Program-made: the position numbers and the translations under genes
Notes under the pieces: generated by a model
Told to the model about the DNA's origin: nothing
Databases searched by the model: none
What the model saw: only the letters and a program-made list of their open reading frames with translations
Shown: one piece after another, positions 38,701 through 47,120 of the stretch
Layout: the number at the start of each line of letters is the position of its first letter
Position numbering within the stretch: the first letter of the stretch is position 1
Origin: Alphaproteobacteria bacterium
GTDB taxonomy: Bacteria; Pseudomonadota; Alphaproteobacteria; SMXP01
DNA: 64,000 nucleotides
Assembly (NCBI GenBank): GCA_028285305.1
Contig: JANQPV010000056.1
Span: 1-64,000, forward strand
Direction: 5' to 3'

Positions 38701-39298
38701 CGTGAAGTTGGCCGGGGCTGTCGTTTACGCGCGAACACGCCCCTCTCGCAACTCAGATAAGCCAATCACGTTTGTTGCTCTTTCAGACGCAAGCGATAGC
38801 TACGAACTGATCGCGTTCTCTGATGTGGTTGAGACCCACCGCGACCTCTTAGAACCCGGCACTCTGGTCATGACGACCGCCGCCGTAAGGTGGGAGGAGG
38901 GTGCTCCCAAGCTCTCGGCCAAGTCGTTTCGCCGCCTGGACGATGTAGACGGAGAGGCGGCCCACGGTTTGCGGGTCTTTGTCCAGTCGCCCGAGGCGAT
39001 AGAGGACATTCGAGTTGGGTTGGAGCAGGCGCGCCAAGCCTCCCGATCGGAACGCTGCGGGCCGGTCCATTTGATTGTATTGGCGGCCGAAACTGACCCG
39101 CAGACGGCGTGCAGCGATACAGGCAAAGAAACCAGTGATCCCAGCCCTCGGCAACGCTATGAAATTGAGATTACATTGGGCCAGTCCTTCCCGGTTCACT
39201 CCCGGGTCAAGAGCGCTTTGAAGGCGCTTCCCGGCGTGATCGACGTTCAGCAGCTTAAGAGGTCTCTGAACGCGTCGGGAAGCATAGCGGGACCATGA
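35702..39298 (+). CDS. dnaE: DNA polymerase III alpha subunit (DnaE1)
   Basis: Replicative polymerase catalytic subunit. 1198 residues. An N-terminal PHP domain (HLRTRTAYSLSEGAITPG) has lost the histidine pattern of active PHP domains. The polymerase core has GPGRGSGAGSIVAWAL and the catalytic aspartates in MPDFDIDFCQDRRDE; FAGYGFNKSHSAAYALLAYQT is also typical. An OB domain and beta-binding C-terminal region follow. The size and lolD-linked context point to DnaE1, not the error-prone DnaE2. The start is a GTG with GAGAAG upstream; the preceding 162 bases separate it from the SOS ORF, and its own promoter was not identified. Confidence 0.95.
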   Translation: MTVEHITDQSNCEGRPFIHLRTRTAYSLSEGAITPGACVNLCLQNAIPALGVTDSNNLFGALEISTKLASAGVQPIIGCTLSIDLGRSRSDRIQSRKSARGDEHAYRPLALLSKTRNGFENLMQLSSEAYVKGKESGVPHVSIADLRRWQGGLLALTGGRLGALDYLLKSRGPDHAAEFLKQIEPLFEGHLYIEVQRHLDGVSDETEEHLLGFAYDRDLPLVATNEPFFSTREMADAHDALLCIADGAYLNQADRRRLTPEHYFKSAAEMNALFADLPEALEATAEIAQRCSYMPETRDPILPSFGSGADEAQELRRQAEAGLKDRLASGIGLAAPEADYWDRLQHELDIIIRMEFPGYFLIVADFIKWSKANDIPVGPGRGSGAGSIVAWALTITDLDPLRFALLFERFLNPERVSMPDFDIDFCQDRRDEVIHYVQEKYGHDRVAQIITFGKLQARAVVRDVGRVMSLPYGQVDRISKLIPSDPANPTSLGEAVEQVPELRAEMEQDDTIDNLITTALKLEGLYRHASTHAAGLVIGDRPLEELIPLYRDPRSNMPVTQYNLNWVEPAGLVKFDFLGLKTLTVLQKACELLKRSGVQVNLEHIPFDDEKTYQMLSAGDTIGVFQFESSGMQDLLRQAGPTNFEDLIALVALFRPGPMENIPKYLACKHGDEDPEFLHESLSQVVADTYGVIIYQEQVMQIAQILSGYSLGEADLLRRAMGKKKKEEMDRQKDRFVRGALENGVDQDRAEYIFELVGKFAGYGFNKSHSAAYALLAYQTAYLKANYPVEFLAALMCYDKSNTDKLQIICQEAVRNEIELVPPDINASETDFTTQDGKIVYALSAIKNVGTTAVSQIVNERHSSGPYTDLFDFARRLDTTSANRRLIENLAKAGALDSVWPHRAQSFAEADFLLQYADHQRRERESSQSNLFGEAAVDLPTPDLPKHPRWTSIDQLDKEKEAIGFFLSGHPLETYQTVLEQEGVLTFKALSSSPNHDTRIVKLAGAVVYARTRPSRNSDKPITFVALSDASDSYELIAFSDVVETHRDLLEPGTLVMTTAAVRWEEGAPKLSAKSFRRLDDVDGEAAHGLRVFVQSPEAIEDIRVGLEQARQASRSERCGPVHLIVLAAETDPQTACSDTGKETSDPSPRQRYEIEITLGQSFPVHSRVKSALKALPGVIDVQQLKRSLNASGSIAGP

Positions 39299-39305
39299 AG
39301 CATCC

Positions 39306-39334
39306 TTGCTTTTGAGCGTAGTCGAGGATATACA
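39306..39334 (+). promoter_or_regulatory. Putative sigma-70-type promoter of rpsB-tsf
   Basis: TTGCTT (39306-39311), exactly 17 bases, then TATACA (39329-39334). It lies just after the dnaE stop and would give an mRNA leader of about 110 bases before rpsB. Confidence 0.55.
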
Positions 39335-39453
39335 GCGGCCAACTTCCCACACAGGTATTGCGGCATGGCGCTGTGAGGCGCTTATTTCATGTCGTTCCGG
39401 TGCTCATATAGAGCCGTTCGCCTGTGGAGGACCAACCGGAAAAGGAGACAAAA

Positions 39454-40317
39454 TTGGCACTTCCCGACTTTAGCATGCGCCAGCTGCTGGAAGCTGGCGT
39501 TCACTTTGGCCACCAGAGCCACCGTTGGAACCCGAAAATGAGTCAGTACATTTTTGGCGTTCGCAATGGGATCCACGTGATCGATCTCTCAAAGACCGTC
39601 CCGCTGTTGCACCAAGCGCTTGTTGCCGTTCGCGACGTTGTGGCCGGCGGCGGACGTATTCTCTTTGTGGGAACCAAGCGACAAGCAAACCAGCCGCTTG
39701 CCGAAGCTGCCCAACGATGCGCGCAGTATTATGTGAATCACCGTTGGCTGGGAGGCACTCTGACCAACTGGAAAACAATCTCCAATTCGATTCAGAACCT
39801 GCGATCTTTGGAACAAGCATTAGAGTCTGAGAGTGTTGGTCTGACAAAAAAGGAACTGCTGCAAAAAACGCGTGAGCGCGACAAGCTGGAACTTTCGCTG
39901 GGCGGGATCAAAGACATGGGCGGTATCCCGGATTTAATGTTTGTCGTCGATACCAACCGCGAAGCGATCGCAGTGAACGAGGCGCGCAAACTCGGAATAC
40001 CGGTTGTTGCGATCGTTGACACAAATTGCGACCCGGATGCGATCACGCATCCCATACCGGGTAACGACGACGCGGCCCGCGCGATTACATTGTACTGCGA
40101 CTTAGTCGCGCGAGCCGTTCTAGATGGCATTTCCGCGAGTCAGAGCGCAGCCGGTATTGATATCGGCGCTGCTGAAGATTTGGCGGAAGAGGATTTAAAC
40201 ATTATCGAGGTAACAGAAGAGGCAGTGCCTGCCGAAAGTGCCGAAGCTGGCGAAACCTTGAGTGAGGAACCCTCCGCGCCAAGCGAAGACGCGCCCTCAG
40301 GCGGCCCGGCCGAATAA
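39454..40317 (+). CDS. rpsB: 30S ribosomal protein S2
   Basis: 287 residues. The N terminus [27 protein letters not shown] is diagnostic for S2. The start is a TTG at 39454: AAAGGAG lies 8 bases before it and the next residues match family starts, whereas the upstream in-frame GTG at 39424 would add a non-conserved extension covering that ribosome-binding site. The C terminus carries an acidic, Ala/Glu/Pro-rich tail of about 60 residues beyond the E. coli length, as seen in other alphaproteobacteria. Co-transcribed with tsf. Confidence 0.95.
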   Translation: MALPDFSMRQLLEAGVHFGHQSHRWNPKMSQYIFGVRNGIHVIDLSKTVPLLHQALVAVRDVVAGGGRILFVGTKRQANQPLAEAAQRCAQYYVNHRWLGGTLTNWKTISNSIQNLRSLEQALESESVGLTKKELLQKTRERDKLELSLGGIKDMGGIPDLMFVVDTNREAIAVNEARKLGIPVVAIVDTNCDPDAITHPIPGNDDAARAITLYCDLVARAVLDGISASQSAAGIDIGAAEDLAEEDLNIIEVTEEAVPAESAEAGETLSEEPSAPSEDAPSGGPAE

Positions 40318-40345
40318 CATTTGAGATGACGAGTTGGAGATCCTA

Positions 40346-41278
40346 ATGGCGAACATTACCGCATCCATGGTCAAAGAACTCCGGGACAAGACCGGGGCAG
40401 GCATGATGGACTGTAAGCAGGCCCTGCAAGAGAACAATGGCGATGTCGAAGCCGCAATTGACTGGCTGAGAACGAAGGGCTTGGCAAAAGCGGCAAAAAA
40501 GGCTGGACGCGTCGCCGCGGAAGGACTGATTGCCTGTGCAATCAGCGAGGACGGCAAGAATGGCGCGTTGGTGGAGATCAATTCCGAAACCGACTTCGTT
40601 GCCCGCAACGAAAAGTTCCAGGAACTGGCTGCGACGATTGCCGACCTGGCCCTTGGCGCTTCAGGCGATCTGGAACGACTGAATAAGATTACCGTTCCAG
40701 GCGCAGGTGTTTCAGTCGAGGACCATCTTACCAACATGGTTGCGACAATCGGCGAGAACATGACCTTGCGCCGGTCTGCAGGACTGTCCGTCGATGACGG
40801 TGTTGTCGTGAACTATATTCACAATCAGGCCGCCCCCGGCATGGGCAAAATTGGCGTGCTGATCGCCCTATCCTCGTCAGGAGACCGCGCCGCATTGGAA
40901 GGGCTTGGTAAACAGCTAGCGATGCACATTGCCGCTGCCGCCCCAGTTGCTCTGGATCAAGAGGGAATCAGCGCCGACCTCATTGAACGTGAGAGAGCGG
41001 TCTTTTTGGAGCAGGCCAAAGAAAGCGGTAAGCCCGACAACATTGTTGAAAAGATGGTCGAGGGCAAGCTGCGCAAATTCTACCAAGACGTTGCATTGCT
41101 GTCTCAGACCTTTGTGATCGACAACGAAACCAAGATCAACAAGGTGCTCGAAAAGGCCGGCAAAGACATGGGCTCACCGGTCGTGATCAAGGAGTTCCTG
41201 AGATACGAAATTGGTGAGGGAATCGAAAAGGAAGAACAGGACTTTGCGGCAGAAGTTGCAGCTGCAGTTGGACAGTAG
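40346..41278 (+). CDS. tsf: Translation elongation factor Ts
   Basis: Nucleotide exchange factor for EF-Tu. 310 residues. The N-terminal UBA-like motif (VKELRDKTGAGMMDCKQAL) and INSETDFVARN are typical. The ATG at 40346 is preceded by TTGGAGAT; a TTG twelve bases upstream is in frame but lies in that ribosome-binding site. Located 28 bases after rpsB. Confidence 0.96.
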   Translation: MANITASMVKELRDKTGAGMMDCKQALQENNGDVEAAIDWLRTKGLAKAAKKAGRVAAEGLIACAISEDGKNGALVEINSETDFVARNEKFQELAATIADLALGASGDLERLNKITVPGAGVSVEDHLTNMVATIGENMTLRRSAGLSVDDGVVVNYIHNQAAPGMGKIGVLIALSSSGDRAALEGLGKQLAMHIAAAAPVALDQEGISADLIERERAVFLEQAKESGKPDNIVEKMVEGKLRKFYQDVALLSQTFVIDNETKINKVLEKAGKDMGSPVVIKEFLRYEIGEGIEKEEQDFAAEVAAAVGQ

Positions 41279-41335
41279 CCGGAACAATCGAGACCCAAAA
41301 AATGCGCCCGTTTATCGACGATCAGCACCGGCGAA

Positions 41336-42058
41336 ATGAGCGATAAAGATCAGCTCCTCTACAAGCGCGTACTCGTGAAAGTTTCGGGAGAAGCACTCAT
41401 GGGGGACGAGCACTACGGCATTTCTTTGGAAACCGTTACGCGCATCGCCCAAGACATTAAAGATAGCCGCGATCTTGGCGTTGAGTTGTGCCTGGTTATC
41501 GGTGGCGGCAATATTTTTCGCGGACTGTCTGCGGCCGCGAAAGGAATGGAACGAGCCAGCGCTGATTATATGGGAATGCTGGCGACCGTGATGAATGCGC
41601 TGGCGATGCAAAACGCCCTCGAGGCGCTGGGTGTCGAGACCCGCGTCCAATCTGCGATCCCTATGGATACAATTTGCGAACCCTTTATCAGGCGGCGCGC
41701 GATTAGGCACATGGAGAAGGGCCGGGTCGTGATTTTTGCCGCCGGCACTGGAAATCCATTTTTTACCACCGACACCGCCGCGGCCCTTCGATCCGCGGAG
41801 ATGGGCTGCGACGCCCTTCTTAAGGCCACGCAAGTGGATGGTGTCTATTCCGCCGATCCGGTCAAGGATCCAAGTGCAGAACGGTATGAAAGACTGTCAT
41901 ATTTGGATGTTCTTCAAAAGGACCTCAAAGTTATGGATGCATCCGCGATCAGCGTGGCACGCGAAAACAACGTGCCAATTGTCGTCTTTGCCATCCGCGG
42001 GGAAGGAGGATTGCCCAAAATCCTCCAGAACCAGGGGCTGTGCACAACTATATCTTGA
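41336..42058 (+). CDS. pyrH: Uridylate kinase (UMP kinase)
   Basis: Phosphorylates UMP to UDP; hexameric, GTP-activated amino-acid-kinase fold. 240 residues. Motifs [24 protein letters not shown] and the nucleotide region [17 protein letters not shown] are present. Follows tsf and precedes frr, the usual bacterial order. Confidence 0.96.
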   Translation: MSDKDQLLYKRVLVKVSGEALMGDEHYGISLETVTRIAQDIKDSRDLGVELCLVIGGGNIFRGLSAAAKGMERASADYMGMLATVMNALAMQNALEALGVETRVQSAIPMDTICEPFIRRRAIRHMEKGRVVIFAAGTGNPFFTTDTAAALRSAEMGCDALLKATQVDGVYSADPVKDPSAERYERLSYLDVLQKDLKVMDASAISVARENNVPIVVFAIRGEGGLPKILQNQGLCTTIS

Positions 42059-42097
42059 ACGCTCAGGCCCACTATGATGAGATTATGCAAACTCAGA

Positions 42098-42115
42098 GTG
42101 CGCGCGAACGCGCAC
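42098..42115 (+). repeat. Hairpin in the pyrH-frr spacer
   Basis: GTGCGCG (42098-42104), CGAA loop, CGCGCAC (42109-42115): a perfect 7-bp stem in the 189-base gap between pyrH and frr. There is no T run. It may be an mRNA stability or processing element or part of an frr leader. Nothing else is recognised in the gap apart from the frr ribosome-binding site. Confidence 0.45.
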
Positions 42116-42247
42116 ATGAACCCACATCCGCACGGGCTGATAGGCTAAAGGCGCTTGAACCGGTTTCCCTGTCAGTCTTTTTTGGGGATTGCGTCTCACC
42201 CCAACAGGTGGCTGCTCGCAAATTACTCCCCACAAGGAGCAACAGAC

Positions 42248-42814
42248 ATGACCGATGAAACAGAGCTGGACTTTGACGACCTTGAGCGCCGCATGGACGG
42301 TGCTGTGTCCGCACTCAAGTCAGAGTTTGCGGGGCTTCGAACAGGACGGGCGTCAGCGAGTTTGCTGGATCCGATTTCAGTTGATGCATACGGAAGCCAA
42401 ATGCCCATCAATCAAGTCGGCACAGTGAGCGTGCCGGAAGCCCGCATGATTACCGTACAAGTCTGGGATAAGAGCATGGTCAGTGCGGTGGAAAAAGCCA
42501 TTCAGAATTCCGGACTGGGGATCAATCCGGCGACCGATGGTCAGCTCATTCGATTGCCAATTCCGGAATTGAATGAAGAGCGCCGCACTGAATTGACTAA
42601 AGTCGCCTCGAAGTATGCCGAGCAAGCCCGGATCGCAGCACGGAACGTTCGCCGAGACGGCATGGATAAACTAAAGAGCTTGGAAAAGAACGGCCATATG
42701 AGTGAAGACGAGCACAAGATATGGGCGGACGAAATTCAGTCCCTGACGGATCGAATTATCAAGGATATCGATGAGTCCCTTGAGGCGAAGCAGAGCGAAA
42801 TAATGCAAGTATGA
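42248..42814 (+). CDS. frr: Ribosome recycling factor
   Basis: Splits post-termination ribosomes together with EF-G. 188 residues. Motifs [31 protein letters not shown] and [12 protein letters not shown] are typical. The frame is open upstream, but the ATG at 42248 has AAGGAG ten bases before it and fits the family length. Confidence 0.96.
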   Translation: MTDETELDFDDLERRMDGAVSALKSEFAGLRTGRASASLLDPISVDAYGSQMPINQVGTVSVPEARMITVQVWDKSMVSAVEKAIQNSGLGINPATDGQLIRLPIPELNEERRTELTKVASKYAEQARIAARNVRRDGMDKLKSLEKNGHMSEDEHKIWADEIQSLTDRIIKDIDESLEAKQSEIMQV

Positions 42815-42885
42815 GGCAGCCGTAAAGTTGCCCTAAATGATTGCATGTTAGTGTGAGTAAGTGCCCTACGAAATTGGTGAATGAT

Positions 42886-43668
42886 ATGCGCGGCAACGGT
42901 GCGCTTCTTACTCCGCCTCGACACATTGCAGTGATCATGGATGGAAATGGCCGCTGGGCAAAATCCCGCGGATTTCCGAGAAAAAAGGGACACGAGAAAG
43001 GGGTTGAGGCGGTTAGAGAGCTGGTGCGCTCACTGGACGATGTGGGGCTTGAGTATTTGACACTCTATGGCTTCTCTTCTGAGAACTGGCATCGACCGAA
43101 AACGGAGGTCGACGATCTCATGGGCCTGATGCGCCTCTATTTCAAAAAGGACATCAACGAGATCGCAAAAAACAATATACGTGTGAGAATAATAGGCTCC
43201 AGAGACAATCTTCCCCGTGACGTGATCGAGATCATCAATGAAGCCGAGCGAAAGACTGCAGGAAACAGTGATCACCATCTGATCGTAGCCTTTAATTACG
43301 GCGGCAAAGACGAGATATTGGAGGCAGCAAAGCAGATCGCGCGCGCCGCGGTTTCCGGCCAGGTTGACGTCGACGATATTGACGGTGAACTCTTCCAAAA
43401 ATATCTGTACACAAACGGAATTCCGGACCCGGATATGGTCATCCGCACGAGCGGCGAGCAACGCCTGAGCAATTTCCTGACTTGGCAGTCTGCCTATTCG
43501 GAGTTTGTATTCGATGACGTTCTTTGGCCGGACTTTACCAAGGACCATTTGTTGGCTGCTATTGCCGAGTATAACCGAAGAGACCGTCGTTTCGGAGGAC
43601 GTCCAGGGGAAGCGGACGGGCATGTAGAAGCAACGGCGTCGATGTCAGTGAATGGCACAAACGGTTAA
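42886..43668 (+). CDS. uppS: Isoprenyl transferase (undecaprenyl diphosphate synthase)
   Basis: cis-Prenyltransferase that makes the C55 carrier lipid for peptidoglycan and other envelope polymers. 260 residues from the ATG at 42886; a GTG at 42853 would add 11 residues and cannot be excluded. Motif HIAVIMDGNGRWAKSRG holds the catalytic Asp, and LYGFSSENW and IRTSGEQRLSNF are typical. The C terminus has a short Ser/Asn-rich tail. Followed at 5 bases by cdsA. Confidence 0.94.
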   Translation: MRGNGALLTPPRHIAVIMDGNGRWAKSRGFPRKKGHEKGVEAVRELVRSLDDVGLEYLTLYGFSSENWHRPKTEVDDLMGLMRLYFKKDINEIAKNNIRVRIIGSRDNLPRDVIEIINEAERKTAGNSDHHLIVAFNYGGKDEILEAAKQIARAAVSGQVDVDDIDGELFQKYLYTNGIPDPDMVIRTSGEQRLSNFLTWQSAYSEFVFDDVLWPDFTKDHLLAAIAEYNRRDRRFGGRPGEADGHVEATASMSVNGTNG

Positions 43669-43673
43669 AGTCT

Positions 43674-44540
43674 TTGACCACCCCGCTTGACTCATCGCAA
43701 GTACCTGACCCCGAAAATCATAAGACCGCTCGAACTCTCAAGCCGCCCATGCCTGTTGCCCAGGAGCTCCGCCTGCGGTGGATATCCGCTTTAGTCCTGG
43801 CGCCGCTGGCGCTCTGGGTAGCCTGGCTTGGCGGTTGGCTGTTCGCAAGTTTTGTCGCATTGGCTGCAAGTCTCATGGCATTTGAATGGACGCGGCTTTT
43901 TGACCGAAGAGTATCTCTCACAATACTGGCTCCCATGGTCCTTGGTCTGTGGGCGACGATCTTCATCGCACAAGCAGGGTATTGGGCAAGTGCGTTCCAG
44001 CTCGCGCTTGTTGGGGCGGTCTTGCTGCTTGTCGTTGGGATCGTGACACAACGCCGGGCAGTTTGGTTGGCCATAGGCATGGCGTACATTTCGGTTCCCG
44101 CCATTGCGACGATTTGGCTTCGAAATGGTCCCGAAGACGGCCAGACCTACTTCATTGCGTTGCTCTTACTGGTATGGGCAACCGATACGGGAGCCTATTT
44201 GATGGGTACGGCGTTCGGCGGTCGCAAATTGATTCCCTCGCTGTCGCCTTCGAAGACTTGGGCGGGTCTCGCAGGAGGATGTGCAATTGCGGGGGTCATT
44301 GGCATGTTCATCGCCATGATGACCGAAATCGCTCCAATTGTTCACCTTACGGTATTGGGTCTTGTCGGGGGCCTTACGACCCAGATGGGAGATATAATGG
44401 AGTCCGGTCTCAAGAGAATGGTGAATCGCAAGGACACAAGTGGACTGATCCCTGGCCATGGCGGGGTCATGGATCGACTGGACGGTTTTGTTTTTACGGT
44501 GGTCGTGGCTGCCGTCATTGTGTGGATGTTCAAAGTGTGA
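43674..44540 (+). CDS. cdsA: Phosphatidate cytidylyltransferase (CDP-diglyceride synthase)
   Basis: Inner-membrane enzyme making CDP-diacylglycerol from phosphatidate and CTP. 288 residues with seven or eight predicted helices. The family signature covers SPSKTWAGLAGG to HGGVMDRLDG. Taken from a TTG at 43674; the ATG at 43749 would remove a proline-rich 25-residue extension and is a reasonable alternative. Confidence 0.92.
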   Translation: MTTPLDSSQVPDPENHKTARTLKPPMPVAQELRLRWISALVLAPLALWVAWLGGWLFASFVALAASLMAFEWTRLFDRRVSLTILAPMVLGLWATIFIAQAGYWASAFQLALVGAVLLLVVGIVTQRRAVWLAIGMAYISVPAIATIWLRNGPEDGQTYFIALLLLVWATDTGAYLMGTAFGGRKLIPSLSPSKTWAGLAGGCAIAGVIGMFIAMMTEIAPIVHLTVLGLVGGLTTQMGDIMESGLKRMVNRKDTSGLIPGHGGVMDRLDGFVFTVVVAAVIVWMFKV

Positions 44541-44592
44541 CATCGTAAGAGTCGATTTGGGGGCCAAGAGAGGGACGGGGACCGGGTAACCG

Positions 44593-45843
44593 ATGCTCAT
44601 TGCTGACCACGAGACTACTTCTGACAAATCACCCGTTCTAAGCGCTGCCGACAGATCCATCAGCATCTTTGGTTCCACGGGGTCGATTGGTACGAGCACC
44701 CTTGACCTAATTGAACGGGCTCGGTCTGGAAACGGTCGAGATCACGATGTCTATCCGATCGAAGTGCTTACCGCTCAATCCCGAGTAAAAGAACTCGTTG
44801 AGCAGGCGCGAAAGTATCGCCCATCCGTTGCGGTTATCGCCGATGAATCCCTTTATGCCGAATTGAAGGATGGCCTTGCCGGAACGGATGTCGAAGCGGC
44901 GTGCGGGCGCCAGGCCCTCAAAGAGGCGGCGTGCCGTCCGTCCCAGTGGACGATGGCGGGCATCGTAGGCGCCGCGGGATTAGAGCCGACACTCAACGCG
45001 GTTCGCCGCGGCGGTGTCGTTGGTCTTGCGAACAAGGAGTGCCTTGTGTGCGCGGGCGATCTGTTTATGGCGGCGGTTGAGGCCCATGACGCGACATTGC
45101 TGCCCGTGGACTCCGAACACAATGCCATCTACCAGGTCTTTGACCAGGTGAACCCAAAGTCCGTTGAAAGCTTGATTTTGACTGCATCAGGTGGGCCCTT
45201 CCGAACCTGGAGCACCGATGAGATGCAACCTGTGACGCCTGAACAAGCGGTTGCTCACCCCAATTGGTCAATGGGTGCAAAGATTTCGGTAGATTCGGCG
45301 ACCATGATGAACAAGGGCCTGGAGCTCATCGAGGCCGCACATCTTTTTCCCGTATCGGAAGATCAAATTGAAATCATCGTCCATCCACAATCTGTCGTTC
45401 ACTCGATGGTCCGCTATCGTGATGGCTCTGTGCTGGCACAAATGGGTACGCCGGACATGCGTATTCCCATCGCCTATGCTTTGGCTTGGCCCGATCGCAT
45501 CGAGACTCCGGCGGACCGGTTGGACTTTGAAAATCTCGACCAACTCACCTTTGAAACTCCTGACACGATCCGCTTTCCCGCACTCAGACTAGCGCGAGAG
45601 TGTCTCCAGGCCGGAGGAGGGGCCGCGACGGTGATGAACGCGGCCAACGAAGTCGCCGTGGGACATTTTTTGAACAAAAATATTGGCTTTCTAGACATTG
45701 TGCGCATCGTTGAACGCACGGTTGAAGTCATGCAAACGGAATGGGAAGAAACACCTCTGTCTGAAATCGAAAACATTATCGACTTAGATTTAAAGGCGCG
45801 CGGCGAAGCCAACGGGATCTCGTCGCAATTCAAACAAAAATAA
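44593..45843 (+). CDS. dxr: 1-deoxy-D-xylulose 5-phosphate reductoisomerase
   Basis: Second enzyme of the MEP isoprenoid pathway, converting DXP to MEP with NADPH. 416 residues. The dinucleotide loop ISIFGSTGSIGTSTLDL, metal/substrate region LPVDSEHNAIYQ and NWSMGAKISVDSATMMNKGLE are intact. With uppS and cdsA it groups precursor and lipid synthesis. Confidence 0.96.
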   Translation: MLIADHETTSDKSPVLSAADRSISIFGSTGSIGTSTLDLIERARSGNGRDHDVYPIEVLTAQSRVKELVEQARKYRPSVAVIADESLYAELKDGLAGTDVEAACGRQALKEAACRPSQWTMAGIVGAAGLEPTLNAVRRGGVVGLANKECLVCAGDLFMAAVEAHDATLLPVDSEHNAIYQVFDQVNPKSVESLILTASGGPFRTWSTDEMQPVTPEQAVAHPNWSMGAKISVDSATMMNKGLELIEAAHLFPVSEDQIEIIVHPQSVVHSMVRYRDGSVLAQMGTPDMRIPIAYALAWPDRIETPADRLDFENLDQLTFETPDTIRFPALRLARECLQAGGGAATVMNAANEVAVGHFLNKNIGFLDIVRIVERTVEVMQTEWEETPLSEIENIIDLDLKARGEANGISSQFKQK

Positions 45844-45914
45844 TGATAAGCGCGTGCGGCGAACCCAGCGCCGCTCCTTTTACATCAACACCTTTGGGTT
45901 AGTGAGGGCTGCGA

Positions 45915-47072
45915 ATGGACCTTTTCGGCACACTGTCTGGAATTGCACATGTTCTTATTTTTTACGGGATTCCGTTCCTGTTTGTGCTCACAATCGTTGT
46001 ATTTTTTCACGAGCTCGGACACTTTTCCGTGGCTCGCTTCTTCGGCACACGGATAGATACTTTTTCTATTGGATTTGGCAAAGAAATCTTCGGTTGGAAC
46101 GATAAGCATGGAACAAGATGGCGCGTGGCTTGGATTCCCTTAGGGGGGTATGTCAAGTTCTTCGGCGACGAAAATGCCGCAAGTGTTCCGGACAAAGACC
46201 AGCTTGAGCAGCAATCGTCGAAACTTACCGCCGAGGAACGCGCGGCGTGCTTTCATTTCAAACCTTTACATCAACGCGCTGCCATCGTCGCGGCAGGCCC
46301 ATTTGCGAACTTTCTCCTTGCCATCGTAATCTTCGCGCTCGTTTTTGTGTTTGTTGGCGAGCGGCAGTTGGCGCCCGTGGCCGATCAGGTTGACCCGGAC
46401 GGCGCCGCGGCGGCGGCCGGTATTTTACCCGGTGACGTGATCACGCAAATTAACAGCCGAAAGATATCGAGCTTTTCCGATTTGCAGGCCATCGTCAGTT
46501 TGTCTGCAGACACGCCTCTAAAATTCATCATCAATCGCCAAGGGGAAGTCCTTGAGCTCATGGTAACTCCGCGCCGCGAGATCAGAGAAGATCGCTTTGG
46601 TACCAAGCACAAAGTTGGTCTGGTCGGAATTCAGCGCAGTGCAGATCCCGAATCAGTGCAAATTAGGCGCTATGATCCGATCACAGCCATCGGCAAAGGC
46701 GTCCAAGAAACGTGGATGGTTATCGATCGCACATTTGTCTTTCTGGGTCGTCTCATAGTTGGAAAAGAAGACGCCACACAGATAGGAGGACCAATAAAAA
46801 TCGCCCAAGTTTCGGGCCAAGTTGCAACGCTTGGAATTATACCCCTCATCACACTGACGGCAGTTTTGTCAGTGAGTATAGGATTGATTAACCTTTTTCC
46901 CGTTCCGATCCTTGATGGAGGCCATTTGTTGTTTTATGGGATTGAGGCCGTAAATGGCCAGCCTTTGAATGAACGAGCGCAAGAATTCGGATTTCGGGTG
47001 GGGTTAGCACTAATACTCGGTCTAATGACCTTTGTGATGTGGAACGACATCACGGGCATGACAATTTTGTAA
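45915..47072 (+). CDS. rseP: Site-2 intramembrane metalloprotease RseP
   Basis: Zinc protease that cleaves anti-sigma factors and signal peptides inside the membrane (MmpA in Caulobacter). 385 residues. The active site HELGH lies in the first helix (VVFFHELGHFSVARFFG), one PDZ domain is central (about 150-235), and the second catalytic motif NLFPVPILDGGHL lies near the C terminus. GAGGG precedes the ATG. Upstream of bamA, as usual. Confidence 0.95.
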   Translation: MDLFGTLSGIAHVLIFYGIPFLFVLTIVVFFHELGHFSVARFFGTRIDTFSIGFGKEIFGWNDKHGTRWRVAWIPLGGYVKFFGDENAASVPDKDQLEQQSSKLTAEERAACFHFKPLHQRAAIVAAGPFANFLLAIVIFALVFVFVGERQLAPVADQVDPDGAAAAAGILPGDVITQINSRKISSFSDLQAIVSLSADTPLKFIINRQGEVLELMVTPRREIREDRFGTKHKVGLVGIQRSADPESVQIRRYDPITAIGKGVQETWMVIDRTFVFLGRLIVGKEDATQIGGPIKIAQVSGQVATLGIIPLITLTAVLSVSIGLINLFPVPILDGGHLLFYGIEAVNGQPLNERAQEFGFRVGLALILGLMTFVMWNDITGMTIL

Positions 47073-47120
47073 CGACATACTGCGATTGCGGTATTCATCT
47101 AGGGGGTTGCTGAGAGATCC

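Noticed and set aside
35702-39298. dnaE as the SOS polymerase DnaE2 because SOS boxes lie upstream
   Set aside because: The boxes sit against the small ORF with a terminator-like hairpin before dnaE, the protein is the long DnaE1 type, and no imuA/imuB genes are adjacent.
42040-42258. 72-codon frame between pyrH and frr
   Set aside because: Overlaps both flanking genes, ends inside frr, has no ribosome-binding site and includes the hairpin sequence as codons.
45854-46105. 83-codon frame between dxr and rseP
   Set aside because: Mostly overlaps the start of rseP in another frame; composition atypical.
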